NCBI RefSeq assembly: GCF_018812025.1
Contig: NC_063061.1
Location: 34,147,640-34,211,639 of the forward strand
DNA length: 64,000 nt
From: Megalobrama amblycephala
Taxonomy: Eukaryota > Chordata > Actinopteri > Cypriniformes > Xenocyprididae
Reading direction: 5' to 3'
The notes under the pieces are model-generated. The model worked only from the letters and a program-made list of their open reading frames with translations. It did no database searches and was not told the origin of the DNA. Both the position numbers and the translations under genes were made by a program. Below, in pieces: positions 1-12,897 of this stretch. The first letter of the stretch is position 1. Each line of letters begins with the position of its first letter.

Positions 1-26
1 AGGTTACGTGCTTGACTCTCTCACGT

Positions 27-50
27 GTGTGTGTGTGTGTGTGTGTGTGT
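27..50. repeat. (TG)n microsatellite
   Basis: Pure GT dinucleotide run of about 24 bp followed by a T tract. Confidence 0.95.
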
Positions 51-1139
51 TTTTACAAAGCTTTACTATACTGTGCATCTCAATCAACCACACACATCCC
101 TGTGTGTGTGTACAATATATATTATTTGTGGACCAATGAGATGGACCAATAAATCGTGTTTTATTTTACATATTTTATTTGAATTTTAGTTCTTAGTGGT
201 GATCATCATGCACATTTTATTTTATTTTATTTTTTTATTTTTTTACATCATTGAGGCGATCATCATGTTTACCCAAATTTAATTTATTTTTTATTTTATT
301 TTACATCTTAGAGGTGACATCATATGCACCTTATTTTATTTTATTTTATTTTATCATTGGCTGTAATTTTGACAATTTTATGGTATTGACAAATTATGTG
401 TCATATCTAGTGCACATAAAATGCAAAAATACTATAGCGAGTGAGTTTTATGCTGTTCAACATGTAGATCCAGTAGAATACAGTACAATGACATCAGCAG
501 CTCCTTCTTGACCCTGCGCACCTGGAATATGCTCATGCTATTGGACGCTTTTGTGTTCTGTGGATACTTGCAGGTTTTCCTGGGTTGCCGTTATGTGGAG
601 TCAGTAATGAGGGATTAATATTGTTCACTGGGTTATTCATGAGATGTTTAGGGAACCCTGCAGGTCCAGACATGTGAGAAGAACTTTAGGATTCTGGAGC
701 GGTGTGCGGAAAGCTGACATTCCTTCCACTGGCCTCATACTGAGAATATAAAATAGTCTCTCTCTCTCTCTCAATGTCTCTCTCTCTCTGTCTGTCTCTC
801 TGCAGTAGCACATTATGAACTGGCCACAAAAACCACAGAAACGTTCAACTCTCTCCAGAAAGAATTAAACACACACACACACACACACTTCACTCATGCT
901 TCAGTGCAGGACAGAGAGGCTTTTGTTCCAGAGTTGTAATAATCTGGCGATACCATATGTACAATAGTATGTCGTCTCACATGTGATTGAAGTCATTTTA
1001 AAGAAACTGTGATGAGCTGTTTTATGATTTTCAGATTTAAGATTTTGATTTTATAGTGCAGATATTATTGCAACAGAATATAAACATAAAATGCAATTTT
1101 ATTAGAGTTAAATGAAAAATTACAGTACTATGGTATTAC

Positions 1140-2035
1140 CGTGTTTTTCTACAAGATTTTTTTGGTATTTTTTGTATATTACCCTGGTTAAACTATGTTT
1201 TTTTTGAACATACCTTGTTTTTTGTGCATGCTATTATGCTAATTCTGCATGCATCCATTCTTAATTCATTATTTTTCCATGATTATACCATGCTTTTTGG
1301 ACATTTACCATGGTATTAACATATTGTTTTGTACATGGTACAATGGTAATACTGTTTTCATATATGTACCATGATAATACCATGCATTTTTGGCATTTAT
1401 CATGATAATACTGCTTTTTTACATTTACCATAGCAATACTATGCTTTTTGGACATTTACCATGATAAGGTCATATATTTGTACATGACCCTGGTAATACC
1501 TTGTTTTTTGTACATAGTACCATGTTAATATTGTTTTTTTTTTTACATGAACCATGATTATACACTGATTTCTTTGGACATTTACCATGATAATACAATT
1601 TGTACATTACTCTGGTGATACCTTGTTTTTTGTACATGGTACCATGTTAATACCTTGATTTCTTTTTTTACATATACTATGATTATACACTTATTTCTTT
1701 GGACATTTACGATGATAATACCATATATTTGTACGTTACCCTGGTAATACCTTGTTTTTTGTACATGGTACCATGTTAATACTGTGTTTTTTTTTTTGTT
1801 TTTTTATACATGTACCATAATTATACCATGATTTCTTTGCACATTTACCATGATAATACCATATATTTATACTGTGTTTTTTTGGAAGTGTACTATGATA
1901 ATACCATGTTTTTGAACATAATGCCATTATTATATCATGTACCATAGTATGCATTTGAAATACCATGGTACATATTAGTAACATGATTTAAATCAAAACA
2001 CCACAGTATTTCCATCTGATACTGTCATTGTATCA
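1140..2035. repeat. Degenerate minisatellite, ~60/125-bp period
   Basis: A TTTTTTGTACATGGTACCAT-like block recurs near 1332, 1510, 1632 and 1761, alternating with a TGGACATTTACCATGATAAT block. The period is close to 125 bp, itself apparently a dimer of ~60 bp. Small open frames here are by-products. Confidence 0.8.
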
Positions 2036-2212
2036 TGGTACCATCTCAGTACTTCATTTGTCAGGGTTGTGCTGGAGTTTTGTTCTGCTTTGATCTTAGC
2101 ATGGGGCTGGATGAAACTGTAGTTGGTTTTTTGATGCTTTTAACATGCGTGTTTCTTTTGTAATAAATGTGTGCTTGATTTCATGGAAGGGATGTATGCC
2201 GCTCTCTTCTAA

Positions 2213-3088
2213 GGGTGTTTTCACATATAGTTCATTTTAAAAGAACCAAACCCAGTTCACTTAAAGTGAATCAGAAAGGGAATCAGCCAAAAGTGACCTC
2301 AGTCCTTTTGGTGTTCACAATCTAGTGGACTCAAAAGAGATGGGTCCTCTTCAGCATTGAAGTGATCTCACACCCTTTCTTGTTCACACACACTTACATA
2401 AGAACTCAGGCTTATCTCAAGTTTATCACATCACATGACTGGCTCAACCTAATCAACCTCATTTGGTAGTATAATCTTCATGTCTGCTGTAAATCTTTTG
2501 TCGCCCAGAAAAATAACAATAATAACACTTCACAATAAGGTTCTATTAATTACCTTTGGTAATTATTTTAGGTATCATAACAAAATAGTGGCTGAATATT
2601 GCCAACTTTTTCTATGCATACAAAAATCCTATGGAACTTACTAGGGCTACATGAAATATAAACGTAATGGGTTAGTAAATATTAACATTAACCAAGATTA
2701 CATGCTGCTAGTGATCATTAGTAGTTTATATTAAGTGTAACAAAGGTATGCGATATTTATTTTATATCGCAAATGTATTAAGCATTCCCCCTGGAATGCG
2801 ATCAGACCTTGTTGTCAGTAATGACTGAAAAGATGGAACAGCGGGAATGGCGAGCCTGAAGGTACACTTGTTGAAACGAAACGGAAAGCGATGCTTTCAC
2901 ATATCACGAAGCAATCAAACCACAAGCGGACCAACAAACGAAATGTACTCCAAAGGTGGTCTGAGTACGGTTTGCTTTTGGGTCCTTTAGGGGGGGTCGT
3001 CTGAGATCACTTGGTTTGTTCACATGTACACGCTGAAACGCTCCGAGAGCGTTTGAAAGGGTTAAACGAACTATGTGTGAAAACACCC
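2213..3088. mobile_element. Non-autonomous DNA transposon, TAA target duplication
   Basis: Ends are inverted repeats: GGGTGTTTTCACATATAGTT at the left and the complement (AACTATGTGTGAAAACACCC) at the right, with one mismatch. TAA flanks both sides (2210-2212 and 3089-3091). A 3-bp TWA duplication is the habit of PIF/Harbinger elements, so a Harbinger-type MITE is the best guess. No transposase frame is present in the 876 bp. Confidence 0.8.
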
Positions 3089-3481
3089 TAAGTGTGCAGT
3101 TGTTCCTGCGTGTGCTGAAGGAATTGGATGCATTTGTATATGAATTGTGTGTGTGATTGGGTTGTGGTACAGCAGCACATGAGTCACCGTTTCCAGTGTC
3201 TAATGCACACGCTGAACACCAGCCAGCGATTCAGTCAGAGAACGTGAGCCATTTAACATGGAAAGTCTTTACACACTCTTTGCTGAAAGAGAAGCTGTTT
3301 TAACTTTAATAGACAATAAAAAACGATGAAAAGTGTTGTGAATGATGCAGACAGATGAAATAGATTTTGCTGAATCAGTCGGTTGTTGATTGCTGCTCTA
3401 GTTAGTGGAAACCAGAACACCACACAGTCTAACCAAACCACCAAACCAGACATAGCATTATAGTGCACTTCAAAAAGCCCA

Positions 3482-3483
3482 CT

Positions 3484-3514
<31 letters not shown>
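3482..3514. repeat. (GA)n microsatellite
   Basis: A run of AG dinucleotides of about 33 bp. Confidence 0.9.
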
Positions 3515-3518
<4 letters not shown>

Positions 3519-3551
3519 AAAAAAATTATAATGGTCTAATTGCGTACTTAA

Positions 3552-4145
3552 AGGGATAGTTCACCCAAAAATGAAAATTATCCCATGATTTACTCACCCT
3601 CAAGCCATCCTAGGTGTATATGACTATCTTCTTTCAGATGAACACAATCAGAGATATATTTAAAAGTATCCTTGCTCTTCCAAGCTTTATAATGGTAGTG
3701 AAGGGGGTGCCAGATTTTGAAGAAACCCCATTCCATACGGCTCCACGGGGTTAATAAAGACCTTTTGAAGCAAAGCAATGTGTTTTTGTAAGAAAAATAT
3801 CCATATTTAAATCTTTATAAACTAAAATAACTAGCTTCTGACTGTACACATACTGCGTAAATCTTAGATGCCTCTCGTGGTTCAAACAAATATAAAAAGA
3901 CCTTTATTAACCCCCTGGTGCTGTATGGATTACTTTTATGATGGATGGATGGATGCATTTTTTTTTTGGCTTCAAAATATGCCCCCCCCCCACCTTCACA
4001 ACCATTATAAAGCTTAGAGGACCAAGGTTATTTTTTAATATATCTCCGATTGTATTCATCTGAAAGAAGATAGTCATATATAGGATGGCTTGAGGGAGGG
4101 TGAGTAAATCATGGGACAATTTTCATTTGTGGGTGAACTATCCCT
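3552..4145. mobile_element. Fold-back TTAA-type MITE (Angel-like)
   Basis: Left end AGGGATAGTTCACCCAAAAA and right end GTGAACTATCCCT are inverted; the arms stay complementary for about 150 bp (to ~3700 and from ~3995). TTAA flanks both ends (3548-3551, 4146-4149). Such elements are very abundant in cyprinids and resemble Angel/Kolobok-type MITEs. Same family as 24993-25529 and 36441-39235. Confidence 0.85.
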
Positions 4146-5339
4146 TTAAGCCACGTAAGAAGCTCAAAGCACCTGGTCGGCATACTTGCAGTTTTACCCT
4201 TTAGCCCTCAGAACCCTGCCATCCTGCTCGTTACAGCTCTGTCCAGGTCAAAGGTCAGTTGTTGGACAGTGACCTCCTGCATACGGAAGAAGTGAGGTCG
4301 TAATATAGATGGCCATCACCATCCGTGCAGCCACAGGCCGCTCCTCCCGCTTGATTTGCTGCTGTTGGTTGAGGAGCTGTCAATCACTCAGATTGACCTA
4401 TCATTAAACTGTCAGCACCGGCCTCCTGAAACCTCTCAGAACAGCTTAGCGTTAGGATAGCAATGCACTCAGAATGTCATATCAACGTGCTACCTGATCA
4501 GAATACCTTAGGAACCACCTAGCCATGTCCTAGCTAGGGTTGCAAATGGGCAGAAAATCTGTGCTGCTGCCCCTCAAAACACACAGACACTCAGTGTCGC
4601 CCTGCGGCTTTGAACATGAGGGATGAATTTCAGAAAGAGCCTTTAAACTGTTGTCTTATGCATGCAAGTCTTTCTTTCTCCGAAGTTATTGCTTCACAGA
4701 TCTTACATTTTCCTGACATGCTTCCAAACCTCTCAAATGTGTCAGAATCAAATGCCACTGTATTAACAATGACATCACAGTGTGATTTAAATCAGTGATT
4801 GACACGTTTTTTAAGGTTATTTAAGGTCAGATTTTCATGGATTCATCCAAAGTGGTTGCGCATATGAGTAATTTCTCCATCATTGCGGTCTGATGTGGTT
4901 TTGTATTTGAATGCAACATGTGTTTCTGATATATGGCACATTCTAGGCATCCTAGAACATTCGAAACCTGTCTTGGTGCAAAATCCACAGAACAGAGACG
5001 TTTCACTTGCTCCAGATGTGCTTTAGATATTACGTTTGGTAAAGGAACTCAAACCATTTCTGGTCTGTGGGTTAATGTTGCATTGTGGGAAATTTATTCT
5101 ACTAGTTGTGACTATTTGTGTTAATAGTATTAATATAGTAATATTTTTAATACATTTAATGTTAAGTACTGTTCTATATAAAGCTAAATAGGTTACCTTA
5201 GCGGTTCATTAACAGTAATGAGTCATGTGATTCCATCTGGATAAAGGTTTAGCTGGTTAGCATGGCCCAGTTTGCCCCTGCTGGTAAATGTCACAACTTA
5301 TTCTAGACCCTTTCTGTATTATTTTGTGGATGAAGTCAC

Positions 5340-5590
5340 TTTATGAAAGAAGTCACTTCTGCTCTCCAAGGCTACATTTAGGCTATTTGATCAAAAATAC
5401 AGTAGAAATGGTAATACTGTGAAAATTATCACAGTTTAAAAATACTTTTTTTCTGAATATATTTTAAAATGTAATTTAATCCTGTGAGCAAAGCTGAATT
5501 TTCAGCATCATTACTCTAGTCTTCAATGTTAAATACATCGTGCTGCCTAATATTTTTGTGGAAACCGTGAAAATGTTGAGTTACTATACA
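5340..5590 (-). repeat. Family R dispersed repeat, partial
   Basis: A diverged minus-strand fragment containing GCTGAATTTTCAGCATCATT and CTAATATTTTTGTGGAAACC, shared with the copies at 8310, 10497, 32221, 35590, 58108 and 62922. Confidence 0.7.
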
Positions 5591-6069
5591 ACAGTGAGAT
5601 GCCAAAAGTTAGGAAAATATATATTTTTTTGTATACGGTTTGTGAATGTTTGCGAAATAAGAAGGAGAGCGAGAAGTTTGGTTGTGTTTAAAGTGCTGAT
5701 CTTGTGTTGAGTCAATTTTTCCATCTCACAGACAGTGTGTTATCTGTGTGTGTGTGTTTCTGAGAGAGACAGACAGACACGCGCTCATTTACTTTGTTAT
5801 CTAAATGGGGACATTGCACAGACTTCTATTGTTTTTATACCCAGCTAGTTATAAATGCTATAACCTAAACCTAACCCACACCCTAACACCACCAGAAAAC
5901 TGTCTGCCATTTTACAATAAATAAAAAACTGTATTTACTTTTAGGCAATTTTTGCAAATAAGGACATCCCCAAAAGGAGGTTTTGGGAGATTTTGTGAGG
6001 TTTAGCTCACCTATTGGTACTCAAAATACAAATTTTTTCCCCACCATTGATGGAATTTTACATCATTTA

Positions 6070-6300
6070 TGAGACAACAGCGGAGACAATGCTGGAAAAT
6101 TCTGTCAATCCACCACTGATTTTCCAGCAATCTCTGTTTTCACTGTTATACGGTAGGGGGTGCTATTAAGCGTCTTCTGAAAAAGTACCGAATCTCTGTA
6201 TCAAAACACAGGTGAAGAAGAAGCAGAAAAAAGTGATAAAAGCATTGCTTCAAAATGTTGCTTTTTTATGAAACTTACCAATGAAAGTTTTGTGAAAATG
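6070..6300. repeat. Dispersed repeat shared with 20311-20560
   Basis: GGGGGTGCTATTA, TCTTCTGAAA, ATCAAAACACAGG and TAAAAGCATTGCTT occur in the same order at both places. Probably an old transposon fragment common in cyprinids. Confidence 0.6.
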
Positions 6301-6848
6301 CTGACGGTGGCCGGCCACTAAAGGGACATGGTGATGGAAAAAAATATGAGATGGGAGGAAAAAATATATTTCAATGCTTGTGCATTCTCTCACAATTATA
6401 TTGTTGGGGAATTATACTGTATATAATTTGCGGGCGTCAGGGAGCCTCTATCAATATGTGGGGTATTGAAATCACTTTTTACTTTTACTTTCGAATTTGC
6501 AATCACGTGCACTCTGTGTATAGCAGGGGTCCTAGAGAGCCGCTGTCCTGCTGAGTTTAGCTCCAACCTTAATCAAACATCTGAACAAGCTAATCAAGCT
6601 CTTCAGGATTACTGAGGCTATAGGCAGCTGAAGGTTTTTTTTCAGGGTTGGAGCTAAACTCTGTAGGACAGCGGCTCTCTAGGACCGAACTTGCCTACCC
6701 CTGGTGTATAGGGAGCTTTGGTACTGACCACACGTTTTATAAGATAAGATATTTGTCGCTCATGATCTGCTGTGCACCAAATCCTCCACCATCATCCTGT
6801 AACCGACTGCTGCAGCAAGCCTAACCATGTCCCTTTAGGGGCTCCGTA
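6300..6848. mobile_element. TIR element with CTAAAGGGACATGG ends
   Basis: CACTAAAGGGACATGGTGAT near 6317 is inverted at 6824-6848 (ACCATGTCCCTTTAGGGGCT, then CCGTA). The left boundary is diverged. It is related to the larger element at 27612-29632 and contains a later hAT-like insertion at 6524-6703. Confidence 0.65.
6524..6703. mobile_element. hAT-type MITE with perfect 8-bp target duplication
   Basis: Starts CAGGGGT and ends ACCCCTG. Nearly the whole 180 bp forms inverted arms (AGAGAGCCGCTGTCCTGC against GTAGGACAGCGGCTCTCT). GTGTATAG is duplicated exactly at 6516-6523 and 6704-6711. Termini and 8-bp duplication are diagnostic of hAT. Confidence 0.92.
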
Positions 6849-6999
6849 GAATGGGTTATTCATTTTCCGTGACTTTCTGAATTCGGAATTAGGCTTTGGA
6901 GACATCCCTAATAATTAACATATACAGTATATTATATGCAAACTTGCCTGTGGTAGGGTGTTATGGGTGGTTGCCAGGGTGTTTCTATGCAGCTGAGTG

Positions 7000-7216
7000 A
7001 TTGTCAGAAAAAAAGGTATGGTGCTTGCCACTGGGCCAGTACCCTATGGTACAAAAGTGGAAAGGTACATCTTTGTACCTACTTACTCCTAAATGGTGCA
7101 CATTAGTACCTTAAAGGTATGTATTAGTACTTTAAAGGTACATATTAGTACCATTTTACCTTTGTACCTTAGGGTACTGCCTGAGTGACAAGCACCGTAC
7201 CTTTTTCTGACAGTGT
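7000..7216. mobile_element. Small TIR element
   Basis: TTGTCAGAAAAAAAGGTATG at the left is inverted by CGTACCTTTTTCTGACAGTG at the right, with GGTGCTTGCCAC/GTGACAAGCACC extending the arms. The core repeats GGTACATATTAGTACC-like palindromes. Exact target duplication is not clear. Confidence 0.8.
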
Positions 7217-8101
7217 AGCATGTTCATATGCAGTTTCTAGTGTGTATTCTGTGTGTCTATGTGATTGTTGTAGTGATGGTACTTGGGGTTCGGTAAAAAT
7301 ATAACTGCATTAACTTGGATGTTTTATGTCAAATAAATATGTGCATGTCGTTCTCTTATCTTGTCCATTTCCTGTTGTTTTGCGATTTAATAATAATTAG
7401 TCAGTCTGGTCACTATCTCATGATGGGAACAGAGAGAAAGAGAGAGAACTCATCTTGCCAACAGTCTTCCTGTGTCTCCTCCATTCACCTTCCGGTGTGT
7501 GTTTGCTAGTTTCTCTGCCACATGATTGTGTGTTCAAGAGCAGCTGCACAACTGGACTCAGCCAACTCCAGTGAGGAAGGTCCAAATTGTTTCCAAACCC
7601 TGCTTGCATATTGGAAGTATTTGCATGTCATGCTGAAGTGGAGGTCAAAATGATGATTCATTTTATACAGAACGACCTCAGTGACCCCAACATAGCTGAA
7701 TCTCATTGGCCGCCCACTGCTGAAAGCAAACTTGGTTCTGTGCTGAATCACTGAAATGAACTGATTTCAACTGAGTCTTTACTTTTGTCTTTTTAGAGCT
7801 GCTTACAGTTGAATTGAATTCTGTTTGCATCACTGAATCGTTGTTTTCCTGTTTATCACTATAAAGCTGCTTTGAAACAATCTGTATTGTACAGTATAAA
7901 GCACTATATAAATAAAGGTGGCTTGACTGAATATTGAACATTTGTTTGATTCTCATGATGCTGTGATGGAGATCCAGGCTTGTGATCATGTGATCAGTTT
8001 GTTGTTAATTACCCATCCTTAATTAGAGGTTAACCACTAAAGAGTTTTAGTAGAACAGAAATTACACACGGCAACTTTAAGGTACAGAAAGTCATTCAAA
8101 C

Positions 8102-8165
8102 TTCATTAATAATTTCAACCTATATGTGCTTTCTAAAGCACATATAGGTTGAAATTATTAATGAA
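8102..8165. repeat. Perfect 31-bp inverted repeat with 2-nt loop
   Basis: 8102-8132 is the exact reverse complement of 8135-8165. The right arm's ATTATTAATGAA is followed by two more partial copies of the same motif to about 8200. Confidence 0.93.
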
Positions 8166-8309
8166 TTTCAATGAAATTATTAATGAAATTATTAATGAAG
8201 GTTGGGGGGTAAAATTTATATCCTACATTCAAAAAATTAAAAAAAAAAATCTCCCATAGGCCATGTTCACTGTGTTCACAATCTGTAAATAATATTAATG
8301 TGTATACAT

Positions 8310-8790
8310 TACAATTCAAAATGATTGGTCAGTAAGAGTTTTAAAGAAATTAATACTTTGCAAAGTATTCAGCAAGGAATTGACTGCATTGAACTGATCA
8401 AAATTGACAGTAAAGACATATCTATTTCATGTTTCTAGGGTAAAAAATGTATCATGGTTATCACAAAAAAATTGTATAACACAACTGTTTTAAACATTGA
8501 TAATAATCAGAAATTATTCTTGAGCAGCAAATCAGCATATTAGAATGATTTCTGAAGGATCATGTGACACTGAAGACTGGAGTAATGATGCTATAAATTC
8601 AGCTTTGATCACAGGAATAAATTACATTTATTATATTAATATATTCATATAGAAAACAGCTATTTTAAATTGCAATATTTCACAATATTACTGTTTTTTT
8701 GATAAAAAACATTATGCTCTTGATGAGCATAAGAGACTTCTTTCAAAAACATTAAAAAATTCTTACTAAACCTAAACCTTTTATTGGTAT
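8310..8790 (+). mobile_element. Family R dispersed repeat copy
   Basis: Contains the family core AGAATGATTTCTGAAGGATC followed by ATGTGACACTGAAGACTGGA and TTCAGCTTTGATCACAGGAA. Full copies run about 500 bp and have inverted CAAAAGTTTGGGGTCAGTAA-like ends, so the family is probably a non-autonomous DNA transposon. Confidence 0.75.
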
Positions 8791-10637
8791 ATAATATTTG
8801 AAAACTTTCTTGTATTTTTTTGCATATAGAATTGTGTTATGTCTTTTCTATCTTACATCTTTTTAACCTCAGTGACATTTCATTTATACAAACTAAAAAA
8901 AAAATAAAACAGACAGACATTATTTTTGCTGCTCTGGAAGCGGTGTTATTTTCCTCAGGAAATTCAAATCTAGTATTAGCATTACAGTAAAGCTCCTTAA
9001 TTCAGTATGATTTGGTTTAATAAGCTGTTGAAAAGCTTAAACATTTATAATGTGATCAAACACTCAAGTTTTGAACTGTTATAAACTCAACTGGGCTGTT
9101 TGGTGTTAAAGAGTTGAGTTAAAGCTCAGGCATGTTCAGCTGAGCTCGCTGTTTCTTGAGTTAGGGTTTATATTATGCATATTTACCCAAAGTTCTTCAT
9201 CATACTTGTGTTTTACAGCTGATTTTAACATTTTAGAGCAGCAAGTCACTAACTGTTTAGCTTTTAACATCTATATCTCGGTCAGCTGTCTAAAATAGTG
9301 TCAGATCTCTGAGAACAGGAGTAGTTGTGTATGTGTGTGTTGTGCAGTAAGTTAAGCAGTGTGTATTTAGTGAGTTGTGTGGTTTTGGATGAGGTTGTTT
9401 TGATGTGTTTATGTTTGGCAGTGTGTGCGTGTGTGTGGCATCTGTTTTGCTGTCGATATGTAATTAAAAGTTGGCACTGAAACCCAACACGTTTAATTCT
9501 CAGAGAGATGGAGAGATTAGTCATGTTCATTTGATTTATGCTTATTTCCTGTGTATTTTAATTGCAGACATTTTTATCTGAGTATAATAATCTCAGGAAA
9601 TGTGTGTGTGGCAGCCGATGTTTAGGAAAAGCAATTCTTGCTCCTAATAAGTCGTGAATGGGAATGTTTACACACACCTGAGCTGTGGTCTGTGGGGTGT
9701 TTGCAGAGGGAAATACTGCGGTGACTGAGTAAATCTCAACAGGTGATGTTTCTGTTCCTCTGGGACGCCTCTTTAGGAGGGTAAACACACACACACAGTG
9801 TAAACACTCCTGCTGAGTGGTTGTAAGGTGAACCCGAGTGCTTCACCTGAGCAGGTCCTGTATGTGTGGCTGATTTTAAACATGACATTTTACAGGATGT
9901 TGATAGATTCCACTCAACCAGAGCTGTGAAGTATGTTGTAAAACATCATGTTCACTTACAGCTTAAATATGTACACAAGTAACCTGAACGGGTAAAAAAC
10001 TGACAGAGTACACACACCTGGCACATAACTGAGAACAGAATAACACCACATACATGTACACAATCCTATATCTGGTTCAGTAAATAAGGAATACACCTGA
10101 AACAGCATGCTACCGTGATTTTTTTTTACTGTAGTAAGTGGTGATTTTAAGACCTAAAACTGTTGTAAAATCGCTATAATGCACTGCTTCTAGTGGCCCT
10201 TTTTGCTTTTTTAAATTGTGGCAAAAGAAATAAAAGGCACCAATGTTTAGTACATTTTTTAATGTATTTATAACGATCATAATTGTCTGGCAGGTATGGT
10301 AATAAAGTTTAGTTCTGTTCTGTACCTCTAGGCTGTTTATTGCAATTTGCTGCATTAATGTAATGTAGAATTTACATCAGCTTTGAACATCCAATCAGAA
10401 CTAAAACCAGAACTATCTGTTGAATAAATCTTTGTTTGTTCTAGTGATTTGTATTTCTGCTGAGAATTCATTTTTGAAGATATTTATATTATTTACACTA
10501 TAGTTCAAATATTTGGGGTCAGGAAGGGGCAATACTTTTTTGCAAGGATGCATTATATTGATAAAAAGTGACAGTAAATTAATTTATAATGTTACAAAAT
10601 ATTTCTATTTCAAATAAATGCTGTTCTTTTGAACATT

Positions 10638-11880
10638 TATGGAAGAGGACCAAGGGCCAAGCAATAACAAAAAAATAAAACCATCTCGAGATTAAAGTTG
10701 TTAAATTTTGAGAAAAAACTCGTTAAATTATGAGAACAAATTCGTAATTTAACAAATTTGTTCTTGTAATTTAACTACTTTTTTCTCACAATTTAATGAG
10801 TTTATTCTCAACATTTTATCTCGACTTTTTTCTCGAAATTTAACGACATTTTTCTCATAATTTAACGAATTTGTTCTCGTAATTTAACAAGTTTTTTCTC
10901 GTAATTTAATGTCTTTATTCTCAACATTTTATCTCGACTTTTTTCTCTAAATTTAATGACATTTTTCTCATAATTTAACGAATTTGTTCTCGTAATTTAA
11001 CAACTTTTTTCTCATAATTTAATGAGTTTATTCTCAACATTTTATCTCAACTTTTTTCTCGAAATTTAACAACATTTTTCTCATAATTTAACGAATTTGT
11101 TCTTGTAATTTAACTACTTTTTTCTCATAATTTAATGACTTTATTCTCAACATTTTATCTCGACTTTTTTCTCGAAATTTAACAACATTTTTCTCATAAT
11201 TTAACGAATTTGTTCTCGTAATTTAACAACTTTTTTCTCATAATTTAATGAGTTTATTCTCAACATTTTATCTCGACTTTTTTCTCGAAATTTAACAAAA
11301 TTTTTCTCATAATTTAACGAATTTGTTCTTGTAATTTAACAACTTTTTTCTCATAATTTAATGACTTTATTCTCAACATTTTATCTCGACTTTTTTCTCG
11401 AAATTTAACAACATTTTTCTCATAATTTAACGAATTTGTTCTCGTAATTTAACAAGTTTTTTCTCGTAATTTAACGAGTTTATTCTCAACATTTTATCTC
11501 GACTTTTTTCTCGAAATTTAACGACATTTTTCTCATAATTTATGAATTTGTTCTCGTAATTTAACAACTTTTTTCTCATAATTTAATGAGTTTATTCTCA
11601 ACATTTTATCTCGACTTTTTTCTCGTAATTTAACAACGTTTTTCTCATAATTTAACGAATTTGTTCTTGTAATTTAACAACTTTTTTCTCATAATTTAAT
11701 GACTTTATTCTCAACATTTTATCTCGACTTTTTTCTCGAAATTTAACAAAATTTTTCTCATAATTTAACGAATTTGTTTTCGTAATTTAACAACTTTATT
11801 TTTTTTCTCGAAATTTAACAACTTTAATCTCGAGATGGTTTTATATTTTTATTATTGCTTGGCTCTAATCCTCTTCCGTA
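10638..11880. mobile_element. TIR element with pentameric 113-bp minisatellite core
   Basis: Ends are inverted for about 75 bp (TATGGAAGAGGACCAAGGGC against CTCTAATCCTCTTCCGTA; ATCTCGAGATTAAAGTTGTT also inverted). AACATT is duplicated exactly at 10632-10637 and 11881-11886. The core is about ten copies of a 113-bp unit; CGAATTTGTTCTCG recurs at 10866 and 10979. Each unit is five diverged 22-24-bp motifs of the type TTCTCGTAATTTAACAACTT. No coding frame. Confidence 0.88.
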
Positions 11881-12100
11881 AACATTCCTATTCATCAAAG
11901 AATTCTAAAAAAATTTGTATTATGGTTTTCACAAAAATCTGTTCAACTTGGATAATAATAATAAGAATTTTTTTTTTTTTTTTTAGCAGTAAATCATCAT
12001 ATTAGAATGATTTCTGAAGGATCATGTGACACTGAAGTCTGGAGTAATGATGCTGAAAATTCAGCTTCGATCACAGGAATAAATTACATTTTAAAATATA

Positions 12101-12897
12101 TGAAGAGTTTGGTTCCAAAACGCAATAATTCCATTTTGATTAATTTGAGTAAAAAGGTGTTTTCTTTACCAAGAAAGTGGCAAGATGAAAACCACTATTT
12201 TCTGTTTCAAACTTTCACATAGCATCTTTTGGTTATAAAAACATTAAAAGTTCAAATCTACATTTTGATTTTAAAAAGTTTATTATAAAAACATGTTATT
12301 TTTTTCCCCCAAAATGCAATAAATCCATGATACTTTTTTTTCAAAATGCAATTAATCCATCAATATAAAAGTTATTTTTCAAATTGAAAATACACAACAA
12401 AGTAAGTTGATTCACACATATATGACAGAGTCTAAACTTTGCCAATATTTATCTTATGTACAGACATTTTACTAAAAATACATTCAGCCGTCGCTCCCAA
12501 AATGAATTCAACGGGTCATCTTGTTAATGTTATAAATTATTTGTCATTACCGATTAAAGAGTATCTTGCGCCACCGCACTGTTAAATAAACACATTTGCC
12601 AAGTACATTGTTATTAAAATCGGCTTTTTAAAAAGCCTTCAATGTTTACAGTGGGTGGAATGGTGCGCTGTGATTGGTTGAGAGAGGATATATCGCGTTT
12701 TGGAGAAAAAGGAGACTGGCGTTTGTCGCATTTTGGAAAGAAAGGGAGGGAACATGACAGAATAACACGACGGATATCGCATTTTGCGCAAAATTAATAA
12801 ATGACTTTTCAATACTGACCATATACAATACTGATTTTGGCGGAAACTCGATTTTTTTGAAAATGGCGTTTATCGCGTTTTGGAACCAAACTCTTCA
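12101..12897. mobile_element. TIR element with TA target duplication
   Basis: Left end TGAAGAGTTTGGTTCCAAAA, right end its complement TTTTGGAACCAAACTCTTCA; TA on both sides (12099-12100, 12898-12899). TA duplication suggests a Tc1/mariner-type MITE. The interior repeats CGCATTTTGG / CGCGTTTTGG in both orientations. No transposase. Confidence 0.82.
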
